From: Ailanthus altissimus
Taxonomy: Eukaryota > Streptophyta > Magnoliopsida > Sapindales > Simaroubaceae
Assembly (NCBI GenBank): GCA_946807835.1
Contig: OX327686.1
Location: 8,556,001 to 8,620,000, forward strand
DNA: 64,000 nt
Reading direction: 5' to 3'
The position numbers and the translations under genes are program-made. The notes below the pieces were generated by a model that made no database searches, was not told where the DNA came from, and saw only the letters and a list, made by a program, of their open reading frames with translations. Of the stretch, positions 26,501 through 39,037 are shown piece by piece (the stretch's first letter is position 1; each line of letters starts with the position of its first letter).

Positions 26501-27475
26501 CCTGACATAGCCAAAATCACCACTAGTGTAGGATGTGAAAAAATCACAATTTGAAGTAACATAAAATGAAGCACCCGAATCAATTACCCAATCACTTGTA
26601 TGACATGTGAGATTTATGGAGTTTTCATCATAAACAATAGTCATATCCCCATCAGCAACTACTGTATTGCTTACTTATTCATTTTTCTGTGATTCACCTC
26701 TTTCCATAGCTTGTTCCCTTTTCCATATTCTACACTCTCTCTTTATATGCCCAATTTTGTTACAATTGTAACACTTGACATTTTTTCATTGAGACTTGGA
26801 TCTTCCTCTGTAGTTGTTATTACCAGAACTTCTACTTTGGCTTCTTCCACGTCTTTCATGCTTTTCTGTAACAAGTGTTTCTGTCTTAGAAGAACTCATA
26901 CTTGCATTCTTTCTTCTGGCTTCTTCATTTTGCATTTTATCCTTAACCATTTCCACAGTTAGCTTCCCATTTGGCGCTGAATTATTTACTGACACCACGA
27001 ATGTCTCCCAACTATCCGGTAAGGAACTAAGCAATAACAATGCTTGTAATTTATCATCTAGTGAAATATTCATAGTTGTCAACTGGTTCACTAAGCCTTA
27101 AAACTTATTGGTGTGCTCAGCTATACTGCGTCATTCCTTGTATTTTAGATTCACAAGCCTCTTTATTAAATTGTCTTTATTTTGTTGTGTAGGCTGCTCA
27201 TAAATGGACTCCAATTTTCTCCACATAACATCAGCCTTGGTCTCTTTTGTCACATGGTGAAATACACTCTGATCTATCCATTGCCTAATGGTGCCAACAC
27301 ATTTTCTATGTAATTGGATCCACTCTTTATCACTCATTTTCTCGAGTTTTATAGCATCCCCTTCAATGGGTTCATGTAGGTCTTTTACAAAAAGTAAATC
27401 CTCCATTCTAGACTTCCATATAGCATAATTCCATGCCTTCAGTTTAATCATGCATACAGAATTTTCATCCATTTT
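23499..27475 (-). pseudogene. Broken gag-pol polyprotein of Copia 1
   Basis: Order on the minus strand: gag (27475 to about 26790, ending in an RS-rich tail and a CCHC knuckle CYNCNKIGHIKREC in a frame broken by stops); aspartic protease (DSGAS, about 26580); GAG-pre-integrase (LWHKRLGH ... CDHC); integrase (DLIHTD, RADNGGEY, then a frameshift near 25730, then AERMNRTIQERIR); reverse transcriptase (about 25000-24370, AFLYGDL and YVDD); and RNase H (about 24290-23499, STTEAEY, DMMTKSL). There are at least six breaks, including TAG at 24585-24587 and TAA just after the DS of the RNase H block near 23717. The ATG chosen is 27475; upstream in frame there is only TTG. No full enzyme can be made from this copy. 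Confidence 0.9.
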
Positions 27476-27510
27476 AATCAACACAAATTAAGCACTGCAC
27501 AACCTGACTA

Positions 27511-27523
27511 GCTCTAATACCAC
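27511..27523 (-). other. PBS of Copia 1
   Basis: The minus strand reads TGGTATTAGAGC next to the 5' LTR, a one-base variant of the initiator-Met tRNA site. Confidence 0.85.
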
Positions 27524-27525
27524 TT

Positions 27526-28196
27526 TGTTGGAAAAGATCACAAAATACTATATAGCGGAAACAATTCTTTCTCCCACGTTGTGTTATTAAAATGGGCAAT
27601 ATATCACCAATGTAAGCACAACAATATTACCACAAACATTAACCATCAATCAATCACAATGAACACTAAATTTTACGTAAAAAACTCAATTCGGAAAAAA
27701 CCACGGGACCGTAGTCCGATATCAACACTTCTACTATGCAATAATAATGGGATTACAACAATGTTCTCTCTAGAATCACCACTAGAGGCTCACCACAACA
27801 TCAAGAATATTAATCTTGACTCAACAACAATAAATCTAACAAATTCTCCTTAAATATAAATTTGCTAGATAATGCTAAATTAGAGGCTAAATCAAAAATT
27901 AAATTCGATAGAATTGTAGAGTAAGATGTTAGGAACTTACCTTCAAAATTTGAGCAAAATCGAAACTCAAATTGACATCCAATCATCAAAGAAAAAACAA
28001 AAACCCTAAGTTTTCTCTTTTCTTCTTTCTCTCGTTCTTCTCTATTTTTGTTTATGCTTACTGGAAATTGCTTCTCGGCCAAAATCAACAAAACCCAAAA
28101 TGGTATACTGTACACTTATAATAAATTTCAATTAACTCCCTTCATGACTAATTACATAGAAACCCCTAGATCCACATGATGTGGATCCCACCAACA
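27526..28196 (-). repeat. 5' LTR of Copia 1
   Basis: 671 bp, the same length and ends as the 3' LTR. It holds the promoter of the element on the minus strand. Confidence 0.95.
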
Positions 28197-28201
28197 ATAC
28201 T

Positions 28202-28939
28202 AAACTATCATCTTCTGAAAATAAATGTAAAATTAACAAGCAAAAATGTGCAAAAGCAAATTTATTTTTCAGCATAAATAATATAAAAGTAAAGATAAAG
28301 AGGATGACCTTGTTTCAAGCCTCTTTTAGAGTTAATCAAATCATAAATAGAAAAAAAAATTCGGTACAAAAAATATTTTTAGTTGAAAGTAAATTTAGTC
28401 AGTAGAATTCATCCAATAAAAAAAATTCATAAAATAAGTAGTACAAGTAATGATATATAATCCTATGTGAATATTATAAGTTTTGTCATTTTCTTTTGTT
28501 TTCAATAAACAACATGTAATGATGCAAGAAAATGTAGAGAACTAGAAACATAATTACTTAAGATTGAAAAGTGAGTAACCATAAAATATGTCAATATCGT
28601 TTTGATTCTTTTGAAATAAAAAAAATATAAAATTGAATCCCCAAGCAATATACATAGAAGTTAAAATGTTTTTAATGATATTTATAGAATACATATAGAG
28701 AGAGAGTAGGTTCTCTTAATTTTTGATTTAAATTTTTATCTATTAATTTTGTGTAATTTAATGGTGTAAACTTAATATTGAATTGTCATACTTAACATTT
28801 AATATTGCTAACACTATATTATTGGATTTTATATATATATATATTAGAGATAAAGATAGAAGTTGTTTTAATGATTTTTTAAGAAATAAATATTTATAAT
28901 AAAGAAATTATTAGAGTTTTTAGCGTGTATTTTAAAAAT
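28202..28939. other. AT-rich flank of Copia 1
   Basis: Continuation of the DNA into which Copia 1 inserted, perhaps the rest of the older element's LTR. No gene is seen. An (AG)n run lies near 28697-28708 and a (TA)n run near 28831-28844. Confidence 0.4.
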
Positions 28940-29620
28940 TTTGTAAGTGCACACTAAAAATTTCACCTACTAATAAATAAAAAATAAAAAAATATTAAGA
29001 TAAAGAAATAAATAATCACACAAAAAAATTTAGGTGGTTCGATAACAAATATTTACGTTCATTGTGGATCTTAGCATCTTTTATTAATTCATAAAAAACT
29101 TAGATCTCAAGAGATAATCAAGGAATACAATCAATAAACAAATTCTCAATGATCTATGAATAATTTCTTGATCACTCAGATCTCAAACACTTTATGACAC
29201 TCATTTGAAACAACACTTATGGCTCTCTAGCTCTCTATTATCTCGCTTGGAGTTTTTTTCTTAATACTTTATTAATTTTAAGGGATTATAAGAGTTTATA
29301 TAATGTTTAGAATATCCATAGAAATCATATTTCTAGTTGAACTAGAATCCATGAGTGTAAGAGTCTAAATTTCACTTTAAAAAGTCGATTTGAGCTAAAA
29401 ATAAATTTTTTTAAAATTGGGTGCCGTAGTGCCACAAGCTAACATCAGGCGCTGGTGCAGCCTCAATGTAGTGCTGTGGCGTTAGAAGTGCTCAGGTCTC
29501 AAAAGGTCCTCGCTTGTTTTAACCCCTCCTCTTTATTTTTAACTCTTTGTTTTGTTTCTTTTCTTGTACATCCAACGCATACTCAATCTCATATTAACTT
29601 TTTATTGATTACTAACTCAA
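28940..29620 (-). repeat. Probable solo Copia LTR related to Copia 2
   Basis: The block holds, in order, a TAGGTGGTTCGATAACAAAT stretch, TTTACGTTCATTGTGGATCTT and, further on, a GC-richer part with GGCGCTGGTGCAGCC. The same order (GTGGTTCAG..., CTACGTCCACGGCAGATC..., then a GCGCCGCGGCG-rich part) is seen in the LTRs of Copia 2. No internal gag-pol sequence lies beside it. The borders are approximate and no target duplication was identified. Confidence 0.45.
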
Positions 29621-30544
29621 AATCATGTATAAATATAATTTTAAATTATTAAAATTTTAGTATAAATAAAAATAAAATTTTGATAATATATTTATTATTT
29701 GAAGAATTTAAGAAGACATGGAGGGAGACAAATATATAAAATTAAATACTGAATTAAGAAACAAATAACTACTTTTTTGTTATTTCGACATTTAAAAAAA
29801 ATAGATTACTTACATTGACGCTATAATTTGAGCATTCAATAACCAAAGGGAAACAATATTTCATTAAACGCTTGAGTTTGAATTAGCTTCCTTAGTAAAT
29901 ACAAATAAACACAATATTTTAAAAGGCGTAGATTTCAAAACCTATAATTTATAAGAAAGTTAACAACACTTAAACATTAAAAAGAAGAAAATATATATTA
30001 TTTTTGGACATACCGAAAAGGATTCAGACTTGGCAGTTGTTTTCTTTTTCTTGAAAATTTAAATTTTATTTAATTTTTGAATTATTTTACGATATTAGAA
30101 GTTTTAAATGATATAAATGAAATTATTTATATTTTTTAGATTTAATATTTTAATTTGATCTAATGATCTAAATTAATTCTAGTATTATACTATAATTGTA
30201 ATCCTAATACGATAAAATCTGAAAATATAGAAATAGGGGTTGAAGACCAGTTAGTGCTTTTTTTTAATTATTTTTTGAAAGAGTTCCCCAATTAGACCTG
30301 GCTGTGAAGTTGTGGATGGGGGACAATCACAAATATAGTGGGGTGAAATTAACATTACTTCTGTTTTAGATGCCGAATCCAACTGAGTTGGTTGATAAAT
30401 CAACTTGGGCTTCAACTGCCTCATGCTGGTTCTGTTTCTTCTGCAAGCCGCTTTTACGACGTCGTTTCGCAACAAACCATAAGCACCCGCGATAACTAAA
30501 CTAATATCGTCGTCGGAGCCAAACGCACGAGTTGAGGAAAGAAA
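29621..30544. promoter_or_regulatory. Intergenic; promoter region of the cyclophilin gene at its right end
   Basis: Mostly AT-rich without genes. The last 120 bases are GC-richer and contain an ACGT-core word (GACGTCGT, about 30458-30465), the kind of element bound by plant bZIP factors. No TATA box is obvious. Confidence 0.35.
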
Positions 30545-33500
30545 ATGTCGTCGGTGTACGTGTTAGAGCCGCCGACAAAAGGAAAGGTCATAGTGAATAC
30601 GACGCACGGGCCACTTGACATCGAACTGTGGCCGAAGGAGGCGCCCAAAGCCGTCAGGAACTTCGTGCAGCTCTGCCTCGAAGGCTATTTTGACAACACA
30701 ATCTTTCACCGCGTCATCAAGGGCTTCCTCGTCCAGGGCGGCGACCCCACCGGCACCGGCACAGGTCTTAATAATACTTTTCATTCTTGTCTGCTTTGTG
30801 TATTCTAGTTGAATTGAAAGTTTGCGTTATATATCTGTGCTTTTGAATTTCGGAAAACTAGGGAATGAGTTTGAAGAAAAATAAATTAGGTTTTGATTGT
30901 AATTTGGAATGTTATGAAGATTAGTAGTTTGTGAATATTCCTTGTTTATTAGTCACCGTTGCTACAATAAAAAATAGGATGTCAGTAGATAAGTAAATTT
31001 GATTAGATTATTGATTAGTCCATGTTAGTACTTCCTCTTAAGTTGGACTTGATGGTTATAACACTTACTTGCTAACTAGATGCAAAAACTGACTTTGATT
31101 AAGAGAATAAATCTGGTGGGTTTTCCACCTGCAAGTTTCTGAATGCATGTTTTGAGTAAGTAATCTTATAATGAGTTGCTCATGGACTTATCTTTTGCTA
31201 TATTCCAAGGTTCAAGGAACTGTTGTATCCTTCTGGGTTTTCTAGAGATCAGAGACTGGCTAAGCAGTATGTAATATTCTATAACAGACCCCCTAGTATC
31301 CCTCCACTTCACCCATTTGTTGATTGAGGATTAATTGGCTTAGGAGGATTAATTGGCCTTGTGTTTGCTTGATATACATTAAGACTCAGTACATTGCTTC
31401 TATTTGATACTTTTGTTTATGACTCTATACACCAAATCTAGTCGTGTTATGGTAAAGAATAATTACCAATGATCCTGTAATTTAGAAAAGGAAGTATCTT
31501 TTAAGAATTCTCCATCAAATGCATTAAATTTGATTTTTTGTTCAACAAGTAAAGTTTACTTGTGTTTCTCCTTAGAATCCTGTATTCCATAGGAATACAA
31601 GTGCATGTTTTTCTCTCTTGTTGAATGAGCAACATTGATGCCCAAAAAAGATAGTTCAGAATTCTTAGATCCTTAAAAACTTGAAAAACCACTTAAGCAT
31701 TTCCAAAGTTCTTGGCTCTGTATCTAGCTATTTCTTGTTAAGATCACATCTCATCGTGTATGAGGACAACAATGATGCTACCTCCCTTGGTGCAAACAAA
31801 GATCAAATAGTTTGCCTTTGATGCCGGCCTCACATTGGGCTGTAGACAATTGCACAATTGTTTTTGTTTGAGACAATATATTTACTTTCTTGATGATTTC
31901 CTAAGTCATGAGCGATCATTTCTTTGTCTGGGCAGAAAGTAGAGGAGGTCCATGTTAACATTCTCTTCGAGATCACTGCATGAATATCAGATTCATCCAG
32001 TGAAGGTGTCAAAATTTGTGAATGAGCAGTGAATTTCATAACATTGGTGGTACAAGAGATCTAAAGAGTTAGATAAGGCTTAATCATTGCAATATAATTT
32101 CTCTATGTTCAGTCTCAAAAGCAAAAGGATTCATGCTACTAGTTCTTCATTAGCTTAATAGAACTTTTAGAGTGTAACTTAAGGTAATTGACTTTTTACT
32201 TCAAATATTTAGATGGTGAATTCTGGTATTAGTAGAAGACAGGGTTATATTTGTTGGCCTACTTTTCACAGCTTCACTTTTATTGACAGTGCTCATTGTC
32301 TAATACATTTTTCTTTGAATACTTGGGTGCTTTTGTTTATTGAAATCTTGATATCAATATCTGTAGGTGAGGAAAGTATATATGGAGGTGCTTTTGCTGA
32401 TGAGTTCCTGATGAGTTCCATTCACGTCTAAGATTCAACCACAGAGGGTTAGTTGCTTGTGCAAATGCTGGCTCCCCTCATTCTAATGGGAGTCAATTTT
32501 TCATATCTTTAGACAGATGTGATTGGGTCGATCGGAAGAATACTATTTTTGGGAAGGTAATATTGAGTTCATTAAACATTTGTTCAAGCTAAAATGAGGG
32601 CAAAGAACTCATTTCTTTGTTTTCAGGTGACTGGAGATTCAATATTTAATCTTTTGAGGTTAGGTGAGGTTGACACTGGTAAGGATGATCGACCGCTCGA
32701 TCCATGCCCAAAGATACTCTCAGTTGAGGTATATCTCTTTTGGTTTAATTGCTATTCAGAATGTTTTCTGGAGCTGTTTAGGCTTGGTCAGTGATGAAAA
32801 CTGTGTCAGTGATTCTCTAAAATAGACTGGAAATGTTATGTACAGAGCGTTGTTAATACAACTGCATCTAGTTTCCTTTTGATACCAAGACTTACTGCTC
32901 ATTGCATTTTCTATTTCGGTGCCTGTGATTTCAACTGTGTGCTGTTTCATTTCACACCAGTATACATGATTTTTCATTTCCTTAACAATTATGATGAACA
33001 AAGCAGGAAGAAATTATCATTAGACAAGCTTCATTCTTGAAATGTTCATTAGGTATTATGGAACCCTTTTGAAGATATTGATCCAAGAGCACCTTCAAGG
33101 CCTTCAATCCAAACCAGAACTGATGCTGAGAATAAAGATACAAAGAAGAAAGCTGTAAAGTAAGTTTCTTTCTGCACACAGTGGAACAGTGTTTATTGGG
33201 ATTGAGTGCATAGAACATCATGTACTTTTTTTTTCACTTTGTTAAGGTGAGTGTTCTATTTGTAAAATGCAGAAGGTTAAATGCTTTCATTTGGAGAAGA
33301 AGCTGAAGAAGAGAAGGAATTGGCTGCCGTAAAACAAAAGATCAAGAGTAGCCATGATGTTTTGGACGATCCCCGTCTTCTAAAGGAAGATAAAGGATTG
33401 GTAATAGTCCAGTTTCTCCTCTTCGTGCACTTTTTCATGATTTAGTAAATATTTAGCATGTTGCATTGAAAATTTCTAGGATTAGTTTCCTAAATCTTCA

Positions 33501-36500
33501 TAAATTAATCTATCTCTCTCATACACACCCACACACATATTAAGTAAGAAATTTGTGATTATGGACATCCTTTTACAATAAATTCTCCAACGCAGAACTC
33601 ATCTGGAGACCAGAGAACAAGGGACATGCAATTATCTGTAAGAGAAGCTCTAAGTTCTAAGAAAGAAGAGCATCAGAAAGATTTAGAAGCTGAAATTTCA
33701 AATGATTTTGATCATAGTGATGATGATGAGGCCGGTTTTGATGTAAGAATGCGTCAACAAATACTTAGGAGACGAAAGGAGTTGGGAGATGTCCCACCTA
33801 AGCAAAAGATGCACAATGGTACCTTAATCATCTTTAGTATTTTGGATTTGGTACATTCTTATACTATGGTGGTTCAACATGGCACTCTAATGCAAGTTTT
33901 AATAGTTTCCATCATGCACTTCAAAGTTATATTTCATTAAATAACAATACTTTTTCAATTGTCATATAACCATTTCATTCAAGTAGTTTGTTAAGTATTG
34001 CATCTCTATGTATTCAAACTAGTGCCAAAACATGTTATCATTCATTAATACGTGAAATACGATGAGATTTCCTGGTTTTGTTTACAAGTACATTCAGTAC
34101 TTAGTGAGTTTTTTAACATTAAATTTTGGAGTTCTGATGTATTATTCTACTAACTTGAAAAGAATAGCATTGAACTATTCAAATATGCATCCTCCATTCT
34201 TTTTGTAATTACTTCATGATTGACTTTGATACTAATGAGCTGTCTTTAATTATGTCTTGAGTCTGCAGGGAACTCTAGCCTAAAGGACAATGACATGTCT
34301 GCTCCCAGGTAAAGATATAAGTGATTTTTTGACATTTTGCTATTATTTTGTGGTCTTTGGTCTTTAGAAGGTTTCACAACTTGCACGCTTCTCTCATTGA
34401 ACATTGATGAAGCTTTACGTATAGTTTATGGATTTAAAAAATTAAGAAGAGAGCTTAGAGGAAACCAAAGTAGAGAAGGTAAATGACTGTTTATGAAACT
34501 GGGGAAGTTGAATTGCTTTTATGAGACCAAGAGGCAGTTTGGATGAAATCAATCCGAAACTGTTTTGAAAGTCGCTAGCATGACAAAATTGAACAGCATT
34601 GCTTTCTTTTAACAACTTCTGTGAAGCCAACGCTTTAACCATTTTTGTGATGTAATTATTAGTCTGTAGAATTTTCTGCTCTAGTTTATACTTGCTTTAA
34701 AGCAAGGGTTACTTTGTTTGCTATTTTTTAGCTGGTTTTGATGTAACATATTATGCCATTTATCTCTGTATTTGCATTGGCAAGAGAAATGCTTCTTCAT
34801 ATTGTGAACTGCTCGTGTTTCTTTTTCTTTTTCCTTTCCCTTTTTTTATTTTTTTATTTTTTGTCTCTGCATAATGAGGTTGATTCTTTCCTTAAGGGGG
34901 GAGAAAGAAAGAGAGAGAGAGAGAGGCCTTTTGTTCAGTTCACCAAGGTTACAAACTCAAACTTAAAAGTTTTCTATTTTGGTTGTCATCAGATCTGATG
35001 ATGAAAGCTCTGATGATGACCAATGAAGGGTAGAAAAGTTGTCCTTGAAGAAAAAGGGGATAGGGTCAGAAGCCAGAGCTGAACGTATGGCTAATGCAGA
35101 TGCAGACTTGCAGCTCTTGAATGAAGCTGAAAGAGGAAGATTATTACAGAAAGAGAAGAAGCGCAGGCGTCAAGGACGTGAAGATGAAGTATGTTCTAAC
35201 ATCATTGATCATTCTTGTTTATCATCACTTATAAATTATAAGATTGTAACTTATCCTGTTTTCACTCACTTATCTTACCTTTCTTTCCGTCACTTTCTCC
35301 CTTCTCTAGCTGCTGTGTGCTAAGTCATCTATCTGGCCAGAAATATTCTGTTGAGGATTCAATAGAGAATAATGTAAATCGGAGATGATTTAAAGAGGCA
35401 AAAAGCCGAAGGATCTGGAGTACCATGTAAATTAGACATGTTCCAGGAGTTAAACTGAAATTTCAAGAGAACCGACAAAAATTAACAGGGATTTATTTAA
35501 AAGTATTATAAAGAAACTAAAATTAGCATTATATTATGTCTACCATCTGCTTTATATTCCTGGAACTTGTGCCCCTCAGAAAAACACATCTATCATCAAC
35601 AGATGCAAATTGACGAAATATCTGAAACCCTTTTTTTCCTGACTCAAAAATTCTTAAAATTGAAAACTAAAGGTAAAATTTTAGATGCCCAAGTTAATAG
35701 TTGTTCTATTTGTTGCAAATTGGCCTCACTTTTCGGATTGTACTCTTAGGATTTTAAATGCAGAATGCTATTCATTGTTATTAACTGAATTTAGGTTAAT
35801 TAAATACCCATTGTAAATGATAAGTGAAAAAAGAAATTTGAAAAAGGAAAAGAAAAGTTGGTTTTTGGTATAGGAGGGCGAGTTTTCATCTCTAAATGTC
35901 AAGACCACATCAATCATGTATTAAAATCATCAATTGTAAGTGTCCTTGTTGACAGTACATACTTCTCTTTCATGTGATATCTGATTTTTTTTCTTATGTT
36001 TAACCTTTGCTGTGCTACTATCAGGTTTTGGCAAGGCTTGAGATGTTTAAAAAGGCCATCTCTACAAAACTAAACGACTCTAGCAACAACTCTGGAGGTG
36101 GTGAAGATGAGGATTTATCTGACTGGAAAGCAGTTCGGTTAAAGTTTGCACCTGAGCACAACAAGGTAAGGACTGCATCAGCTATTCAAAATAAATTAAT
36201 GTCCCTGAACACTTCCTTGGCAATTAGATATGGAAACATTTTTTATTGGCTATCCTTTTTACTTGTAAAGAAATTATGGATAAACCCAGATTAGATATGG
36301 AAACATTGCAAATTCCCTCTGATTAAGGACCTAGAATCGGGTTGAGACAAATATGTTAACAATATTTAACATTTGAGATATAAGATCCTGTCTGTAAATA
36401 TTTTGAAAATTCATCTTTTCATATGAATGAGTAATACTTGGACTATAAATAAAATTCTTTTTAAGCATTATTTAAATAGATTAATTCTGTTCAGCATCAA

Positions 36501-36683
36501 CATCGTACCATCATTGGATTTTTTTGGTGAATCATTATGCAGAATAACATGTCCCGTCAGGATGACCTCAATGACTATTTCATACATGATCCTCTCCTGG
36601 AAAAGGGGAAGGAAAAGTTCAACAGGATGCAAGCTAAGCAAAAGCAACAACAATGGGAATGGGCTGGCAAATCTCTTACTTGA
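30545..36683 (+). pseudogene. CYP57: CWC27/CYP57-type spliceosomal cyclophilin gene, disrupted
   Basis: Ten exons can be placed: 30545-30764, 32367-32556, 32627-32728, 33053-33159, 33273-33400, 33596-33818, 34269-34308, 34993-35188, 36025-36165 and 36543-36683. The encoded order is a cyclophilin domain (TTHGPLDIELWPKEAPKAVR, FHRVIKGFLVQGGDP, NGSQFFISL, VTGDSIFNLL) followed by the charged tail of the plant CYP57/CWC27 family, ending QQQWEWAGKSLT. In that family the protein joins the activated spliceosome and its PPIase site is often weak. Three lesions are seen here: an 11-bp tandem duplication at 32398-32419, a frame change near 33285-33290 in exon 5, and TGA at 35024-35026 in exon 8. Splice sites and the exon frames outside the lesions are well kept, so decay is recent or some lesions are assembly errors. 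A truncated protein of about 87 residues would result. Confidence 0.85.
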
Positions 36684-39037
36684 TTTATGTTTTGCAGACT
36701 TGTATCAGGGAAGATTAGGGGCTGAATGAAACTGGTGAGCTGGTTTAACATGCAAATTTGTCTATAACTATGTGTTCGACTGCTAAAACCATGCAAAGTT
36801 AATTCAATCATTCAAGCCAAAGTCGAAGAACTGACAGTGCTTGCTTTTACATACTTTACAAATTCATCCTTGATCGTTAGCAAAAGGAGGCCATTCTGAA
36901 GGCTGCCACTACATCTCACTAATCTTTTCGGTATGGTGTTTTACTCTCTGCTGCTTTCTTTTCTCAGTTCATATTTTTTTGTAACGAGTAGGTTAGGATG
37001 GACAGAGTTCAAGACCTTGTACATATTCCCATTCATGTTTATTAGGAGGGTTTTGTTGACATCAAATACTTTGACTGCAGTTATGATTAATTGAAACTAA
37101 TTCAAAGTTTTTGGTCACCGCCAGCCCCATTAACTGAGGTTTGAAAATGTGTAACATTTGACCACATTTATAGAATCTTCCGAGAAAAAATGAGATTTTT
37201 TTTATTATTTTATTTAGTTTTGAATGTGAATCGGATGTGTATTCGTGGAAGGGCCAAGATAGTTCCATGCTCTATAGAAAATCATAATGTTAGTAGCCAT
37301 TGTTTAGTTGTCAGACTTGACCTGGTGTTCATACCGGTCTCTTGTTATTTGAAGATTTAGTTGCCGGTCATCTTATGGGATGAAAAACAAGACATTTTGG
37401 CTGGAATTGCCGTGGAAACTACTACTACTACTATTAGGCTTAGATTGAAACAGATGTCACATTGTAAAGTGGTTTATATCTTATTAGATGAAGAAATTGA
37501 AGAGCGCTGAAACCCATAAATATGCATAGCTATTTTTCTTTTCTAAATCGCTTTTTCCCAAAGTTGGGCAGCGGCCGCAGAGTCAAAAAGTAGCTGATAA
37601 TGTTGAAACTTGTCACCTTGATGTAGGAACCCACAGGGGCAAAGTGATTACCTTTTTATGGCAAGAGTGGAACACATAGTTAAGTTAGTTAGCCAATTTT
37701 AATTGAAAACTTAAAATTAAATATACTGAGATGATTTTCTTATAGATTCTGTATGTCGGTAAATCATGATGGTCTGAAGGGAAATTATGTAAGGACTTTT
37801 TTGAGGTTTGTTAAAATATCAATTAAAATAAATGGAAAAGGTAGTAGTAAAGATTCTATGGTTTGATTGTAGCTCCTTGAACGGCATGCTTTCACATTGG
37901 AAGACTGAAAAATTATCTGTTACAGCCTCTGTATATCACTTCTCGGTGAAGTATCAAATATTCCGAATTAGATTTGTGCGTGTGTTTTGGTGCAAAACAC
38001 ATGTCATTTGTCAAACAAAGGTAATCCCTTTTTCGGCCACCGCAAAAGAGTGTTTCGTAATTCATACATATCATCAACGAATTTGCCTCCTCAAGACAAG
38101 AATGACATAGTTTATACTTCATAATGAGATAATTAACCATTGTCAAAAATAAACACCATCCCCTCTTCCCTTTGTAACGCTTTCTAATTTTCCAACTCCA
38201 TCTCACTACACCATCTTGGTCATCTAAGTACAAATTGCTCCCCACCCCACAAAACTGGTGGATCAAATTCGCCTTCCACGTATTACCCAATATTTAGTGC
38301 CATGAATTTCATAAAGATATGAATTCATTAAATATATATTGAAACTGGATGATCATAAAAGAATGAGAAAGATAGAGATCAGATTCCGAATTCCTATGTG
38401 TGTAAAAAAACAAGTCACCGTCCTAGACCTAACCCCACCTTTTCTATGATATGATGCTCCTCCAACGCCGTGTTCACATCTTCACGCACACATTCTTGTT
38501 TTTGTTTTTGTTTTTGTTTTTTTTCTTCTGTATTTGTATGTTATGAGCGTTGACGATTTGATGAACAATTACAATTTTATTTTATGCTACAAAGACATTG
38601 TTTCAGGCTTTTAAAAAACATTATACGACTATTTTGAGCGCCCCGTTGCATATACGCGTTCATACTTGATACTCATCACCAAGTCTTCTTACATCACTAA
38701 GTCTAATAAATAATAATGTTTTACTGATTGTTGAATAATATATATATGGACAAAGAAGGGGCATCAAATAAATAAATTCGTTTATTAACTGTTTCTTGCT
38801 GCTTTTGTCAATCTCTCTGCGTTCACACTTTCGGATTCGGTCCCAAGTTCGTTCACACCCATCGATACCCAAACCCATACAAGACTTTCCTTGTTCTTCT
38901 TTTTTCTATTTCTGTCTGTGTGTGTGTGTGTGTTTTAAGCTCTTTCTCATTCTCTGTATGAAACTACATCCTCTTCCCAAAACAAGGGAATTTTACACGC
39001 TCCTCTATATCTTTTGTTCACAACCCAAAAGAAAAAA
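36684..39037. other. Intergenic region between cyclophilin and ALP1-like genes
   Basis: No gene supported. It holds the 3' end of the cyclophilin transcript and, at the right, the promoter and leader of the next gene. Simple repeats: (ACT)n near 37420-37433, a TTTTTG run near 38498-38520, (TA)n near 38740, and (GT)n near 38917-38933 in the likely leader. Confidence 0.5.

Larger units (their letters stand above)
22812..28196 (-). mobile_element. Complete Copia retrotransposon 1 (Tork/Tnt1-like), degenerate coding region
   Basis: The element is 5385 bp in minus orientation, with two 671-bp LTRs that start TGTTGG and end CCAACA. It is flanked by the 5-bp target duplication ATACT at 22807-22811 and 28197-28201. 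A PBS lies inside the right LTR and a PPT inside the left one. The gag-pol frame is recognisable throughout but interrupted. The equal LTR lengths and few differences point to a fairly recent insertion. Both flanks contain the word ATACTAAACTATCATCT, so it landed in a short pre-existing tandem repeat. Confidence 0.95.

Noticed and set aside
30563..30784. Minus-strand frame over cyclophilin exon 1
   Set aside because: A shadow of the GC-rich exon. The plus-strand frame has the conserved cyclophilin motifs.
32398..32408. The extra 11 bases in cyclophilin exon 2 as an intron
   Set aside because: Far too short for splicing and without GT-AG. It is an exact tandem copy of neighbouring coding sequence.
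39014..39037. Eight extra N-terminal residues for the ALP1-like protein
   Set aside because: The frame upstream of 39038 starts only at a TTG. The ATG at 39038 has an A-rich leader.
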